This document shows, in pieces, positions 25,475 to 33,249 of a stretch of 41,562 bases of DNA (position 1 is the stretch's first letter; the number at the start of each line of letters is the position of its first letter). Where the stretch lies: contig REDK01000076.1 in assembly GCA_007693535.1 (NCBI GenBank), forward strand, positions 1 through 41,562, given 5' to 3'. Under the pieces are notes generated by a model that saw nothing but the letters and a program-made list of their open reading frames with translations, was not told where the DNA came from and ran no database searches. The position numbers and the translations under genes were made by a program. The stretch is from Chromatiaceae bacterium. Lineage in GTDB: Bacteria; Pseudomonadota; Gammaproteobacteria; Chromatiales; Chromatiaceae.

Positions 25475-28228
25475 TCAGCCGCGGGCACCACCAGAGTAGG
25501 TGATCAGCGAGCCCCGCTCGGTGCTGCCGGCGCTGCCGGTGACCCGGCTGGTGGGCGGTGCCACGTCCTCGTTGCGCTTGCGCTCCACTGGCGGCATCAC
25601 GCTCATTGGCCCCGGTCGGGTCGGATTGCGCCGTCGCGCCGAGGCGCCTTCGGTGCCGGTGACATTGTTGCCGCGCTCCCAATCGTCGCCGGTGACCTTG
25701 CGGCCGGCGGTCTGACCCTCGCCGGTGATGCGCCGGCTTACGGCGTCCGGCGGGCCGGGATCATGGGCAGCCGCGGCCAGACCGCCATCGGCGCCCTGAT
25801 GCGGGGCCGCCATGGGGTTTGGCGACAGCAGGCTTGGCCGCGGGTGGCGACCGTCGAAGCGCGCTTGCTCGGTCCCGGTGATCTTGCCGGTCGCCATCCC
25901 GAACGGACCGGTGATGTACTGGCCACCGGTCTCGTAGTTGGTCCCGGTCACCGGCGAGCGGGCGGCAGCAGCGGCGAAGGCCTCGCGCGCCGGCGTGCTG
26001 ACGCTGAACTGCTGCCAGGGGGCGTCGTCATCACCCGCCGGGGTATCTAGCAACTGTGGGAAGTCGGTGTCGCCGGGGTGGGCGCCGTTGCCAGCGGTCG
26101 CCTCCTCGGGACCGCAGGCGGCGACATACTGATCGGCACCGACGTAGGGAGTACCGGTGATCGGTTCACAGGCGCCCTTGCCAGCCCCGCTGAGTCGGCT
26201 CAGCGCGGTCTGTCCCGGCGGGATGCGCGCGGGGGCCGGATCGATGCCCGGCTGGATGCCGGTCATGCGTGGACCGGGGGTAGCTGACAGTTGCCGGGTG
26301 CGGGCCTGGATCGCCTGTTGCTGCTCGGGTTCGCACCAGGTCTCGGCCTGTTCCAGTCCAGCATAGGGGGTGCCAGTGATGGCCTTACAGGTGCCGGGCT
26401 CGTCGCCGGTGACCCTGGACGAGCGACCGGTCTGGGTGCCGGAGACGACCTTGCGCTTATGGGTATGCGAATGGCCGACCTTCGGCGGCTCTGGCTGCGG
26501 CTGTGTCTGGCAGAACTGCTGATACTGACCGAGATCGACGTATTCGTCGCCGGTGACCAGCCGGCAACTGCCGGGCTCGTTGCCGGTCACGCGCTGCGAA
26601 CGCCCGACTCGAGTGCCGGTGACGACGCCGCCGGATAGGGTCACCGAGGTGCCGACCTTGGGCGGGACGGGCATGCTGGGCGTGGCGGAGGTCTGCTGCC
26701 GGCCCGGTTGCTGCCTTGGATTCGGGCTCAGGCTCGGGCCTTGGCTGCCCCGCTTCGGGCTCCGGTCCGGGTTGGCCTGAGTGCGCACGCCCGCCGCCGT
26801 CCCCGCCGCCGACCCCGCCGCCGACCCCGCCACCGACCAAGTCCCGGCGCGGCTCTCGCACCAGGCAGCGGACTGGTCCGGAGACAGATACTGGGTGCCG
26901 GTGACCTGCTGGCAGGTGCCGGGCTCGTCGCCGGTGACCTTGCTCGACCGGCCGACCTGGTTGCCCGAAACCGGGCGCCCGGCGCGGGTGCCGGAGATGC
27001 CGATCTTGCTCGGACCAGGCTCCGGACGGGTCTCGCACCAGGCGGCGAACTGGTCTGGGGATAGATACTGGGTGCCGGTGACCTGCTGGCAGGTGCCAGG
27101 CTCGTCCCCGGTGACCCGCGGCGAGCGACCAACCTCGTTGCCGGTCAAGAGATTGCCGAAACCAGTGGGGCTGACGCGTACCTTAGGTACCCCGAGCGGC
27201 GGCTCGGCCTGGCAGAACTCGCGGAAGATCTCCGCGCCCATGTATTCGGTGCCGGTGATCGTCCGGCAGGTACTGGGCTCGTCGCCGGTGGTGCGGCGGC
27301 TACGCCCGACCCGGGTGCCGGTCACGACCTGGCCGATGGCAGTCTCGCTGGCACCGACCTTCCAGGGCTGATCGCTGGCCCCGGCCAGACGTTGCTCGGC
27401 GCGCGGGCGCATGCGCCCGGTCGGCTGCGCCTGACGCTCGCCGGCACGGCCGTTGCTGCTGCGCTGGGAACGCACCTGCTGGGCCAGTTCGCGTCCGGAC
27501 AGTCGCGGGTTGGCCTGACGTGCCAGGCTGGCGATGGAATGGGGGGTATTGGTGGCACCCTTGCCGCGGCCCGAGAGGGCACGGCGGCGGGCCAGCGATA
27601 GCATGCGGCCGGTGGGCTTGGTGCCCAGGGCCTGCTCGGCGCGCTTGTTGCGACCGTTGCGGCCGTTGCCGTTGGTCGGCGCAGCGGCGGCAAGACTGGT
27701 CGCCGCAGGTGTCAGCGTGCTGGTTGCGGCCTGGCCCTGGCACTCACAGCCGCGCCCGCACGGGCAGTCGCGGTTGGTATCTTTGGTCGCGGCGGCGGCA
27801 CGCGCGGTAGTGGCAGCCGGGGTGCGCACGCGGTCCTGGCTCCGCAGTGCCCGCCGGCCGCTGTTGGCCAGCGCGGCCCGCCGCTGCCGGGCCAGTGCCC
27901 GACTGCTTTGCGATGGACTTGGCACGGCCTTGGCCGGTCGCGGCGCGGCGGCGGCCGGACGGCGTGCCGCGGTCGGATTGCCAAGGCTGACGCTCGGGGC
28001 CAGGGTTAGCGGAGTCAGGTGGCTGGTCGTCGGGGGGGCGGCGGTGTCCGCGGTGGGGCGGGGCGGGCGCACCCGCTGGGCGCTGCCAACGCGCTGCGCG
28101 CTGCTGCTCCTGGAGCTGCTCGCGGTGCTGCTGCTGACCAGGCGTGCCTTACCCTGGCTGGACAGGGCCTGGCGCCGCGCTAGCGCCGCCTCGCGGCCGC
28201 TCGATTTCAGGTTCGCTTTGCTTGCCAT
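25475..28228 (-). CDS. csoS2: Carboxysome assembly scaffold CsoS2
   Basis: CsoS2 is the disordered organiser that binds RuBisCO and shell. The 917-residue product starts MASKANLKSSGREAALARRQ and has four basic N-repeats (about residues 8-30, 108-128, 209-224, 242-262) that bind RuBisCO. Six middle repeats with VTG motifs and paired cysteines follow (291-339, 349-398, 408-457, 523-573, 583-632, 672-705). The C-terminal region from about 741 ends GSLITYSGGARG, the encapsulation peptide shared with Halothiobacillus. A compact cysteine cluster (C155, C157, C161, C163) lies between N-repeats two and three. Repeats two and three are recent duplicates. The start could instead be ATG 28399, which has a better ribosome-binding site and adds 57 residues; I prefer 28228 because conserved sequence begins there. 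The linker at 458-522 is discussed under findings. Confidence 0.93.
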   Translation of the reverse strand: MASKANLKSSGREAALARRQALSSQGKARLVSSSTASSSRSSSAQRVGSAQRVRPPRPTADTAAPPTTSHLTPLTLAPSVSLGNPTAARRPAAAAPRPAKAVPSPSQSSRALARQRRAALANSGRRALRSQDRVRTPAATTARAAAATKDTNRDCPCGRGCECQGQAATSTLTPAATSLAAAAPTNGNGRNGRNKRAEQALGTKPTGRMLSLARRRALSGRGKGATNTPHSIASLARQANPRLSGRELAQQVRSQRSSNGRAGERQAQPTGRMRPRAEQRLAGASDQPWKVGASETAIGQVVTGTRVGRSRRTTGDEPSTCRTITGTEYMGAEIFREFCQAEPPLGVPKVRVSPTGFGNLLTGNEVGRSPRVTGDEPGTCQQVTGTQYLSPDQFAAWCETRPEPGPSKIGISGTRAGRPVSGNQVGRSSKVTGDEPGTCQQVTGTQYLSPDQSAAWCESRAGTWSVAGSAAGSAAGTAAGVRTQANPDRSPKRGSQGPSLSPNPRQQPGRQQTSATPSMPVPPKVGTSVTLSGGVVTGTRVGRSQRVTGNEPGSCRLVTGDEYVDLGQYQQFCQTQPQPEPPKVGHSHTHKRKVVSGTQTGRSSRVTGDEPGTCKAITGTPYAGLEQAETWCEPEQQQAIQARTRQLSATPGPRMTGIQPGIDPAPARIPPGQTALSRLSGAGKGACEPITGTPYVGADQYVAACGPEEATAGNGAHPGDTDFPQLLDTPAGDDDAPWQQFSVSTPAREAFAAAAARSPVTGTNYETGGQYITGPFGMATGKITGTEQARFDGRHPRPSLLSPNPMAAPHQGADGGLAAAAHDPGPPDAVSRRITGEGQTAGRKVTGDDWERGNNVTGTEGASARRRNPTRPGPMSVMPPVERKRNEDVAPPTSRVTGSAGSTERGSLITYSGGARG
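26791..26833. repeat. Tandem GC-rich 12-base repeat inside csoS2
   Basis: The unit ccccgccgccga recurs about three times on the plus strand, giving GSAA-type repeats in the csoS2 frame and GGGV repeats in the -1 frame. It lies in the linker between middle repeats three and four and is a plausible site for slippage during replication or sequencing. Confidence 0.6.
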
Positions 28229-28651
28229 GGTGTGATCCGTGGGCTGGGGCCGCGCCGGCAGGACCGGATAACGCAGGGCCTGGTAATCGCTGTCCCGGCA
28301 GTGCCGGTTCGGGGTCGTCACGCCGATGCCAGCGCCGTGGCGACGAAAGCGGGGGCTGCCGGCCAGGTGCTCGAAGGTCGGGTAGACCGGGGTCGGCATC
28401 GGCGGCTCCGGGGTCGGGGTTGGGCAGACCTGGCGTGCGGGCTGGCCTGGTGCCAGACGGTCCACGTGTCCCAGTGGCCAGCGCCCGGTGGCTGACGCCA
28501 GGCCGGCCAGCGAACGGCCGGCCCGGCTGCCCGGGCAGGTCAACCGGTGGTCAATCCGCGCGCCAACGCGGACGCATCCACCCCGCGGCAGTTGCGTGCC
28601 GGTTGCCGGCCGTGGCCCATCCTAGTCGTCACCGTCGCGCGACCGTCGCAG
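28229..28651 (-). other. 423-base leader between cbbS and csoS2
   Basis: This is the longest gap in the operon. It holds a perfect 8-base-pair hairpin (listed separately), a 12-base palindrome at 28528-28539 and an open frame that runs into csoS2 without a stop from 28543. No independent gene is supported. The likely role is to set RuBisCO expression apart from that of the scaffold and shell. Confidence 0.5.
28502..28524 (-). promoter_or_regulatory. GC-rich hairpin after cbbS
   Basis: The arms GGCCGGCC at 28502-28509 and 28517-28524 pair perfectly around a 7-base loop, about 130 bases downstream of the cbbS stop on the minus strand. There is no T-run. It could attenuate transcription or protect the 3' end of the cbbLS message from decay, favouring RuBisCO over shell proteins. 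Confidence 0.4.
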
Positions 28652-28996
28652 TTAGGCGCGTCCCTCGAAGACGACGAAGCAGGAGCCCTGGCTCTGGGTG
28701 TAGTTGTCGTAGCCGATCAGACGCACGTGATGATCGGGATAGCTGCGATGGCAGGCCTCTAGTTCGGCGGCCACGTTGCCGAGTTCAGTCTCGCCGAAGA
28801 ATGGCAGCTTCCACATGGTCCAGTAGTCGCGCATGGCGCCGCTCGGGTGCACATGCTCGATGGCCGGGGTCCAGCCCTGGGCGATGATGTAGGCGATCTG
28901 GTCGTAGATCTCTTGCTGGGAGAGCGGCGGCAGAAAGCCGAAGGTCTCCAGGGTGGTCTTGGTCTGATAGTCGCCGGTGGTGCTCTGGAAAGGCAT
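28652..28996 (-). CDS. cbbS: RuBisCO form IA small subunit (carboxysomal type)
   Basis: The 114-residue subunit begins MPFQSTTGDYQTKTTLETFG and contains LPPLSQQEIYDQIAYIIAQG, the standard small-subunit start, then DYWTMWKLPFFGE and a C-terminal VRLIGYDNYTQSQGSCFVVF. Eight copies cap the L8 core of the holoenzyme. AGGAG lies nine bases before ATG 28996. The gene follows cbbL by 108 bases. The sequence type and operon context make this the IAc (carboxysomal) enzyme that CsoS2 N-repeats grip at the large/small subunit interface. Confidence 0.97.
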   Translation of the reverse strand: MPFQSTTGDYQTKTTLETFGFLPPLSQQEIYDQIAYIIAQGWTPAIEHVHPSGAMRDYWTMWKLPFFGETELGNVAAELEACHRSYPDHHVRLIGYDNYTQSQGSCFVVFEGRA

Positions 28997-29104
28997 GGTA
29001 TTGGGCTCCTGTGTGAGCGGCTGGCTGCTGGAAGAGGAGGTCGGCCGGGGCGGTCGGTGCATTGCGCGGGGCGAGCGCCCCGCCGCGGCCGGATGGACCG
29101 CGAG

Positions 29105-30520
29105 TTATTTCACGTCGAGCTTATCGACGGTATCAAACTCGAACTTGATCTCCTTCCAGGTCTCCATGGCGATGGCCAGCTCTGGGCTGTGGCGGGCGGC
29201 CTCGGTCATGATGGCGCTGGACTCCTTCTCCAGCTCGCGTCCTTCGTTGCGTGCCTTCACGCAGGCCTCCACCGCGACGCGGTTGGCGCAGGCACCGGCC
29301 GCATTGCCCCAGGGATGACCCTGGGTGCCGCCGCCGAACTGCAGCACCGAATCGTCACCGAAGATCGTCACCAGGGCTGGCATGTGCCAGACATGAATAC
29401 CGCCGGAGGCGACCGCGAAGACGCCGGGCAGGGAGCCCCAGTCCTGATCGAAGAAGACGCCACGCGAGCGATCCTCGGGCACGAAGGACTCGCGCAACTG
29501 ATCGACGAAGCCGAGGGTAGATGCGCGGTCGCCCTCCAGTTTGCCGACCACAGTACCGGTATGCAGATGATCACCGCCGGACAGGCGCAGGCACTTGGCC
29601 AGCACTCGGAAGTGGATGCCGTGCTTGGGATGGCGGTCGATCACGGCGTGCATGGCGCGGTGGATGTGCAGCAGCATGCCGTTCTTACGGCACCACTTGG
29701 CCAGACCGGTATTGGCGGTGAAGCCACCGGTGAGGAAGTCGTGCATGATGATCGGGCAGCCGACCTCTTTGGCGAACTCGGCGCGTTCGTACATGTCCTC
29801 GGGGGTGGCGGCGGTCACGTTCAGATAGTGACCCTTGCGCTCGCCGGTTTCCTGCTGGGCCAGTTGGATGGCTTCGGCAACGAATTCGAAGCGGTTCTGC
29901 CAGCGCATGAAGGGCTGGGAATTGACGTTCTCGTCGTCCTTGGTGAGGTCGAGGCCACCGCGCAGGCACTCATAGACGGCACGGCCGTAATTCTTGGCGG
30001 ACAGGCCCAGCTTGGGCTTGATGGTGGCGCCGAGCAGCGGGCGACCGTACTTGTTGAGCTTGTCGCGCTCGACCTGGATGCCGTTGGGCGGCCCCATGCA
30101 GGTCTTGATGTAGGCGATCGGAAAGCGGATGTCTTCCAGGCGCAGGTGACGCAGTGCCTTGAACCCGAACACGTTACCCACCAGCGAGGTGAGCACGTTG
30201 ACCACCGAACCTTCTTCGAACAGATCGATCGGGTAGGCGACGAAGGCATAGAACGACTCGTTGTCGCCAGGCACGTCCTCGATGCGGTAGGCGCGGCCCT
30301 TGTAGTACTCCAAATCGGTGAGCAGTTCCGACCAGACCGTGGACCAGGTGCCGGTGGACGACTCGGCGGCGACGGCTGCGGCGACCTCTTCCCGCGGCAC
30401 CCCGGGCTGCCCGGTGCACTTGAAGCAGGCCAGCAGATCGGTGTCCAGCGGGACATAGTCCGGCGTCCAATACATGTCCCGGTATTCTTTCACACCGGCG
30501 TCGTAGGTTTTTACGCTCAT
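29105..30520 (-). CDS. cbbL: RuBisCO form IA large subunit (carboxysomal type)
   Basis: The 471-residue large subunit carries all catalytic elements. K168 is in [10 protein letters not shown]. The carbamylated K194 with metal ligands D196 and E197 is in [22 protein letters not shown] and [19 protein letters not shown], with the loop-6 lysine, also match. It fixes CO2 onto ribulose bisphosphate in the carboxysome lumen. AGGAG lies eight bases before ATG 30520, at the head of the cso operon. Length and sequence ([20 protein letters not shown] at the start) match the form IAc group of sulfur oxidisers. A sigma-70-like promoter lies about 120 bases upstream. Confidence 0.98.
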   Translation of the reverse strand: MSVKTYDAGVKEYRDMYWTPDYVPLDTDLLACFKCTGQPGVPREEVAAAVAAESSTGTWSTVWSELLTDLEYYKGRAYRIEDVPGDNESFYAFVAYPIDLFEEGSVVNVLTSLVGNVFGFKALRHLRLEDIRFPIAYIKTCMGPPNGIQVERDKLNKYGRPLLGATIKPKLGLSAKNYGRAVYECLRGGLDLTKDDENVNSQPFMRWQNRFEFVAEAIQLAQQETGERKGHYLNVTAATPEDMYERAEFAKEVGCPIIMHDFLTGGFTANTGLAKWCRKNGMLLHIHRAMHAVIDRHPKHGIHFRVLAKCLRLSGGDHLHTGTVVGKLEGDRASTLGFVDQLRESFVPEDRSRGVFFDQDWGSLPGVFAVASGGIHVWHMPALVTIFGDDSVLQFGGGTQGHPWGNAAGACANRVAVEACVKARNEGRELEKESSAIMTEAARHSPELAIAMETWKEIKFEFDTVDKLDVK

Positions 30521-30901
30521 GCTCAGCTCCTGTGGGTCTGTTCTGCGCTGCTGCTGCTTCGCCTGATCTAAGCCGGGGCCGAAGCCGTGAAAAAAGTGGC
30601 GCAACCCTACACCCATCGGAGTCTTTGGACAAAATCGATTGTTTCGATCCGACTGATCTATGTCAATCTATGCGTCTACGGGAACGCCGCGCCGTGCTGG
30701 TGCGTGCTGCCGCGGCAGGTCGCCGAATCGGTGCAGGACCGGACCCCGGCTAGGCACGAAGCAGGGCGCGGGGCAGGCGCATGTGCCGTACGCGGCTGCG
30801 GGCGCACGGGGCCGGGTGGGGACGCACCCGGGGTGGCAGGGGCCCCACGCGGGGTAGCCAGCGGGAGTGGTAACGGCGAGATGCGGCGAGAGTGGCAGTG
30901 C
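30521..30901. other. Regulatory region between apaH and cbbL
   Basis: This 381-base stretch has no supported gene. The part next to cbbL (30521-30690) is distinctly richer in A and T than its surroundings and holds the cbb promoter and candidate CbbR sites. The part next to apaH (30700-30901) is very GC-rich and shows nothing recognisable; the apaH terminator, if any, must lie in it. Confidence 0.6.
30638..30666 (-). promoter_or_regulatory. Predicted sigma-70 promoter of the cbbLS-cso operon
   Basis: On the minus strand a perfect -35 box TTGACA (30666-30661) is followed after exactly 17 bases by AACAAT (30643-30638), which matches four of six consensus -10 positions. The dyad TCGA-AACAA-TCGA overlaps the -10 box, and the direct repeat ATAGAT-N4-ATAGAT straddles the -35 box. 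Both are plausible contact sites for CbbR, a LysR-type activator. The predicted transcript start is near 30630, giving a leader of about 110 bases before cbbL. Confidence 0.6.
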
Positions 30902-31735
30902 TCAGCCGGGGCGGGCGTAGCCGGGGCAGTTGAGGTCGATCATGCGCGGCGGGGCCTTGCTGCGCAGCCGCAGCGCGGTCAGCCGGCCACCCCAGAGGCA
31001 GCCGCTGTCGAGTGCCCAGACGTTGTCGCTGGCCAGAAAGCCGAGGGTGGACCAATGACCGAAAACGATGCGGGTGTCGGCACTGGCGCGGCCGGGGATG
31101 CGGAACCAGGGCAGCACCCCGGACGGTTGGCTGCCCGGCGGCCCCTTGAGGTCTAGGCGCAGGGTTCCGTCGGGCTCGCAATAGCGCAGCCGGGTCAGGC
31201 AGTTGGTAATGAATCGCAGGCGCTCGTTGCCGCGCAGCTCGGGGTGCCAGCGCGCCGGCTGGTTGCCGTACATGGCGGCGAGGAAGGCCGGGTAGTCCGG
31301 GTCGCGCAGGGCCTGCTCGACCTCGGTCGCGCAGGCCTGAGCTTGGGCCAAGTCCCACTGCGGCGCCAGTCCGGCATGGACCATCGCAAAGCCCTTGCGT
31401 TGGTCGTGGTGCAACAGGGTTCGGTGGCGCAGCCAATGCAGCAGTTCCTCACGATCCGGTGCCGCGAGCACCGCGTCTAGGCTGTCCTTGCGGTTGGCGC
31501 GGGCCTGGCCGGCGGCCACCGCTAGCAGGTGCAAATCATGGTTGCCGAGGACCACCACGGCGCGCTCGCCGAGCGTGCCCAGCCAGCGCAGCACGGCCAG
31601 CGAGTCCGGTCCGCGATTGACCAGATCGCCGACGCACCAGAGTCGGTCGCGGGCCGGGTCGAAGCCGATGCGATCGAGCAGGCGCCGCAGTTCGTTGTAG
31701 CAACCCTGGATGTCGCCGACGGCGTAAGTAGCCAT
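30902..31735 (-). CDS. apaH: Bis(5'-nucleosyl)-tetraphosphatase, symmetrical
   Basis: ApaH hydrolyses Ap4A to two ADP, and is also known to remove Np4 caps from RNA. The 277-residue protein shows the family's metallophosphatase motifs: VGDIQGC (residues 6-12), GDLVNRGPDS near 36, GNHDLHLLAVA near 64, FAMVHAGL near 117 and FGHWSTLGF near 228. The length matches the E. coli enzyme (280). It lies 93 bases downstream of apaG in the same direction, the classical gene pair. It is the last gene before the RuBisCO promoter region. Confidence 0.96.
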   Translation of the reverse strand: MATYAVGDIQGCYNELRRLLDRIGFDPARDRLWCVGDLVNRGPDSLAVLRWLGTLGERAVVVLGNHDLHLLAVAAGQARANRKDSLDAVLAAPDREELLHWLRHRTLLHHDQRKGFAMVHAGLAPQWDLAQAQACATEVEQALRDPDYPAFLAAMYGNQPARWHPELRGNERLRFITNCLTRLRYCEPDGTLRLDLKGPPGSQPSGVLPWFRIPGRASADTRIVFGHWSTLGFLASDNVWALDSGCLWGGRLTALRLRSKAPPRMIDLNCPGYARPG

Positions 31736-31828
31736 GTGTGATCGGAAGTAACTCGGTAGCGCGTGCCGGCGCCGGGTTCAGGGGCGCTGTTGTTGGCCGA
31801 GCGCACCGGCTAGCATCGGCCAGCCGCC

Positions 31829-32212
31829 TCAGTGTAGATGGCTGCGGTCGCCCAGCGAGAAGGGTGTGATCTCGGCGTCGAAGCGAGTGCCATCATCGGC
31901 CACCATGCCATAGCTGCCGTGCATACTGCCGAGCGGAGTCTCGATCTGAGTCCCGCTGGTGTACTCGAAGACCTCGCCGGGCGCGAGGTGTGGCTGCTCG
32001 CCAACCACGCCGGCGCCGCGTACCTCCTGCACCTTGCCGTTGGCATCGGTCACGATCCAGTGCCGATGTAGCAGCTTAGCCGGTACCGCGCCGGTGTTGC
32101 GAATGGTCACGGTGTAGGCGAAGACGTAGCGTCCGCCGTCGGGGTCGGACTGGTCTGGAAGGAATTGGCTGATGGCCGCGACGGCGATCTGATAGGGCTG
32201 AGTCGGTTCCAT
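31829..32212 (-). CDS. apaG: ApaG domain protein
   Basis: The 127-residue product has the ApaG immunoglobulin-like fold: YVFAYTVTIRNTGAVPAKLL, then HWIVTDANGKVQEVRGAGVV and GEQPHLAPGEVFEYTSGTQI, ending with a GSMHGSYGMV strand. ApaG mutants in Salmonella show altered cobalt and magnesium handling, but no enzyme activity is known. Its position just upstream of apaH is conserved in gammaproteobacteria. The ATG at 32212 has a weak ribosome-binding site. A 166-base gap separates it from lpxA upstream. Confidence 0.95.
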   Translation of the reverse strand: MEPTQPYQIAVAAISQFLPDQSDPDGGRYVFAYTVTIRNTGAVPAKLLHRHWIVTDANGKVQEVRGAGVVGEQPHLAPGEVFEYTSGTQIETPLGSMHGSYGMVADDGTRFDAEITPFSLGDRSHLH

Positions 32213-32378
32213 AACGCATTACCGTGCAGGTTACAAAGGCCGGGATGGCCGCGCGGGCGCGGCGGCCGCGGGCGGTATACCCGGTGCGGCCACCCAGTTG
32301 GTCGGCTGGCGGGGGCTGCCGGTGTGGTCCGGCCGTGGGCAGCGGACCACTCTCCCCGGACTGCCGCTCTGCCGGGAG

Positions 32379-33209
32379 TCAGGCTTCGCCCGCGGGGTCC
32401 GGGCGCGGGCTTGGTCCGCGCCCGGGCCTTCGTGTGAACCCCATTACCCCCCGTGTGCTAGCGCGCACGAAGGCGACGATGGCCTCGGTGTCGTCGCCGG
32501 GATAGCTTAGCAAGGCTTGGTCCAGTGCCTCGCACAGGCGCAGGCCGCCGCGGAACAGCAGCCGGTAAACGGCTGCGATGCGGCTGCGGCGGAGTTGATC
32601 GAAACCGCGCCGACGCAGGCCAACCAGGTTGAGGCCCACGATATGGGCGCGCTGACCGTTGGCAATCACGAAGGGTGGCACGTCCCGGCTGACGCCGCTG
32701 ACGCCACCGATCATCACATGGTCTCCCACCCGACAGAACTGGTGCACTGCCACCTGTCCGGAGATGAAGCTGTGACTGGCTAGCTCGACATGGCCGCCGA
32801 GGGTGGCGGTGTTGGCGAGGATGTTGTGATCGCCGACCTGGCAGTCGTGGCCGATATGACTGAAGGCCATCAGGTAATTGTGATGGCCGAGGCGGGTACC
32901 GGCTGCGGTCTTGGCGCCGCGGCTGATATTCACGCATTCCTTGAAGTGATTGTGATCGCCGATGATCAGCGGGTAGGCCCGCGCCGGGTTCCAGCTCAGA
33001 TCCTGCGGTTCACTGCCGATGCTCGCCCCATGGCAGACGCGGTTGCCACGGCCCATCCGGGTAGCCCCAAAGATGCGCACATGGCTGTCGAGGACGCAGT
33101 CGGCACCGATGACTGCACCGGCCTCGACAATGCAATAGGGGCCGATCCGGGCGCTGGGATGCACCGTGGCGCCGGGCTCGATCAATGCGGTGGGGTGGAT
33201 GGCAGTCAT
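32379..33209 (-). CDS. lpxA: UDP-N-acetylglucosamine O-acyltransferase LpxA
   Basis: LpxA starts lipid A synthesis by moving a 3-hydroxyacyl chain from acyl carrier protein to UDP-GlcNAc. The 276-residue protein is a left-handed beta-helix with hexapeptide repeats ([20 protein letters not shown] onwards). The catalytic histidine is H118 in [10 protein letters not shown], and VAHQF-type ([16 protein letters not shown]) and GLRRRGF motifs are present. The C-terminus extends about 20 residues past the usual end into an Arg/Pro-rich tail. Usually lpxA sits in a lpxD-fabZ-lpxA-lpxB cluster; here it follows purH by 40 bases, so it is either a relocated or a second copy. ATG 33209 gives the standard start. 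Confidence 0.9.
   Translation of the reverse strand: MTAIHPTALIEPGATVHPSARIGPYCIVEAGAVIGADCVLDSHVRIFGATRMGRGNRVCHGASIGSEPQDLSWNPARAYPLIIGDHNHFKECVNISRGAKTAAGTRLGHHNYLMAFSHIGHDCQVGDHNILANTATLGGHVELASHSFISGQVAVHQFCRVGDHVMIGGVSGVSRDVPPFVIANGQRAHIVGLNLVGLRRRGFDQLRRSRIAAVYRLLFRGGLRLCEALDQALLSYPGDDTEAIVAFVRASTRGVMGFTRRPGRGPSPRPDPAGEA
32399..32425 (-). terminator. Perfect GC hairpin at the 3' end of lpxA
   Basis: Arms 32399-32408 and 32416-32425 form a perfect 10-base-pair stem around a 7-base loop inside the last 16 codons of lpxA, in the non-conserved tail. No T-run follows. It may be the terminator of the dusB-fis-purH-lpxA series, overlapped by an extended reading frame. Confidence 0.3.
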
Positions 33210-33249
33210 GGCGCCGCCGGCGTCAGGGCAACGAACCGATGCAGATGGA

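Noticed and set aside
28847-30571. 574-codon open frame on the plus strand opposite cbbL and cbbS
   Set aside because: It lies entirely antisense to well-conserved RuBisCO genes; long antisense frames are expected in such GC-rich DNA and it has no recognisable domain.
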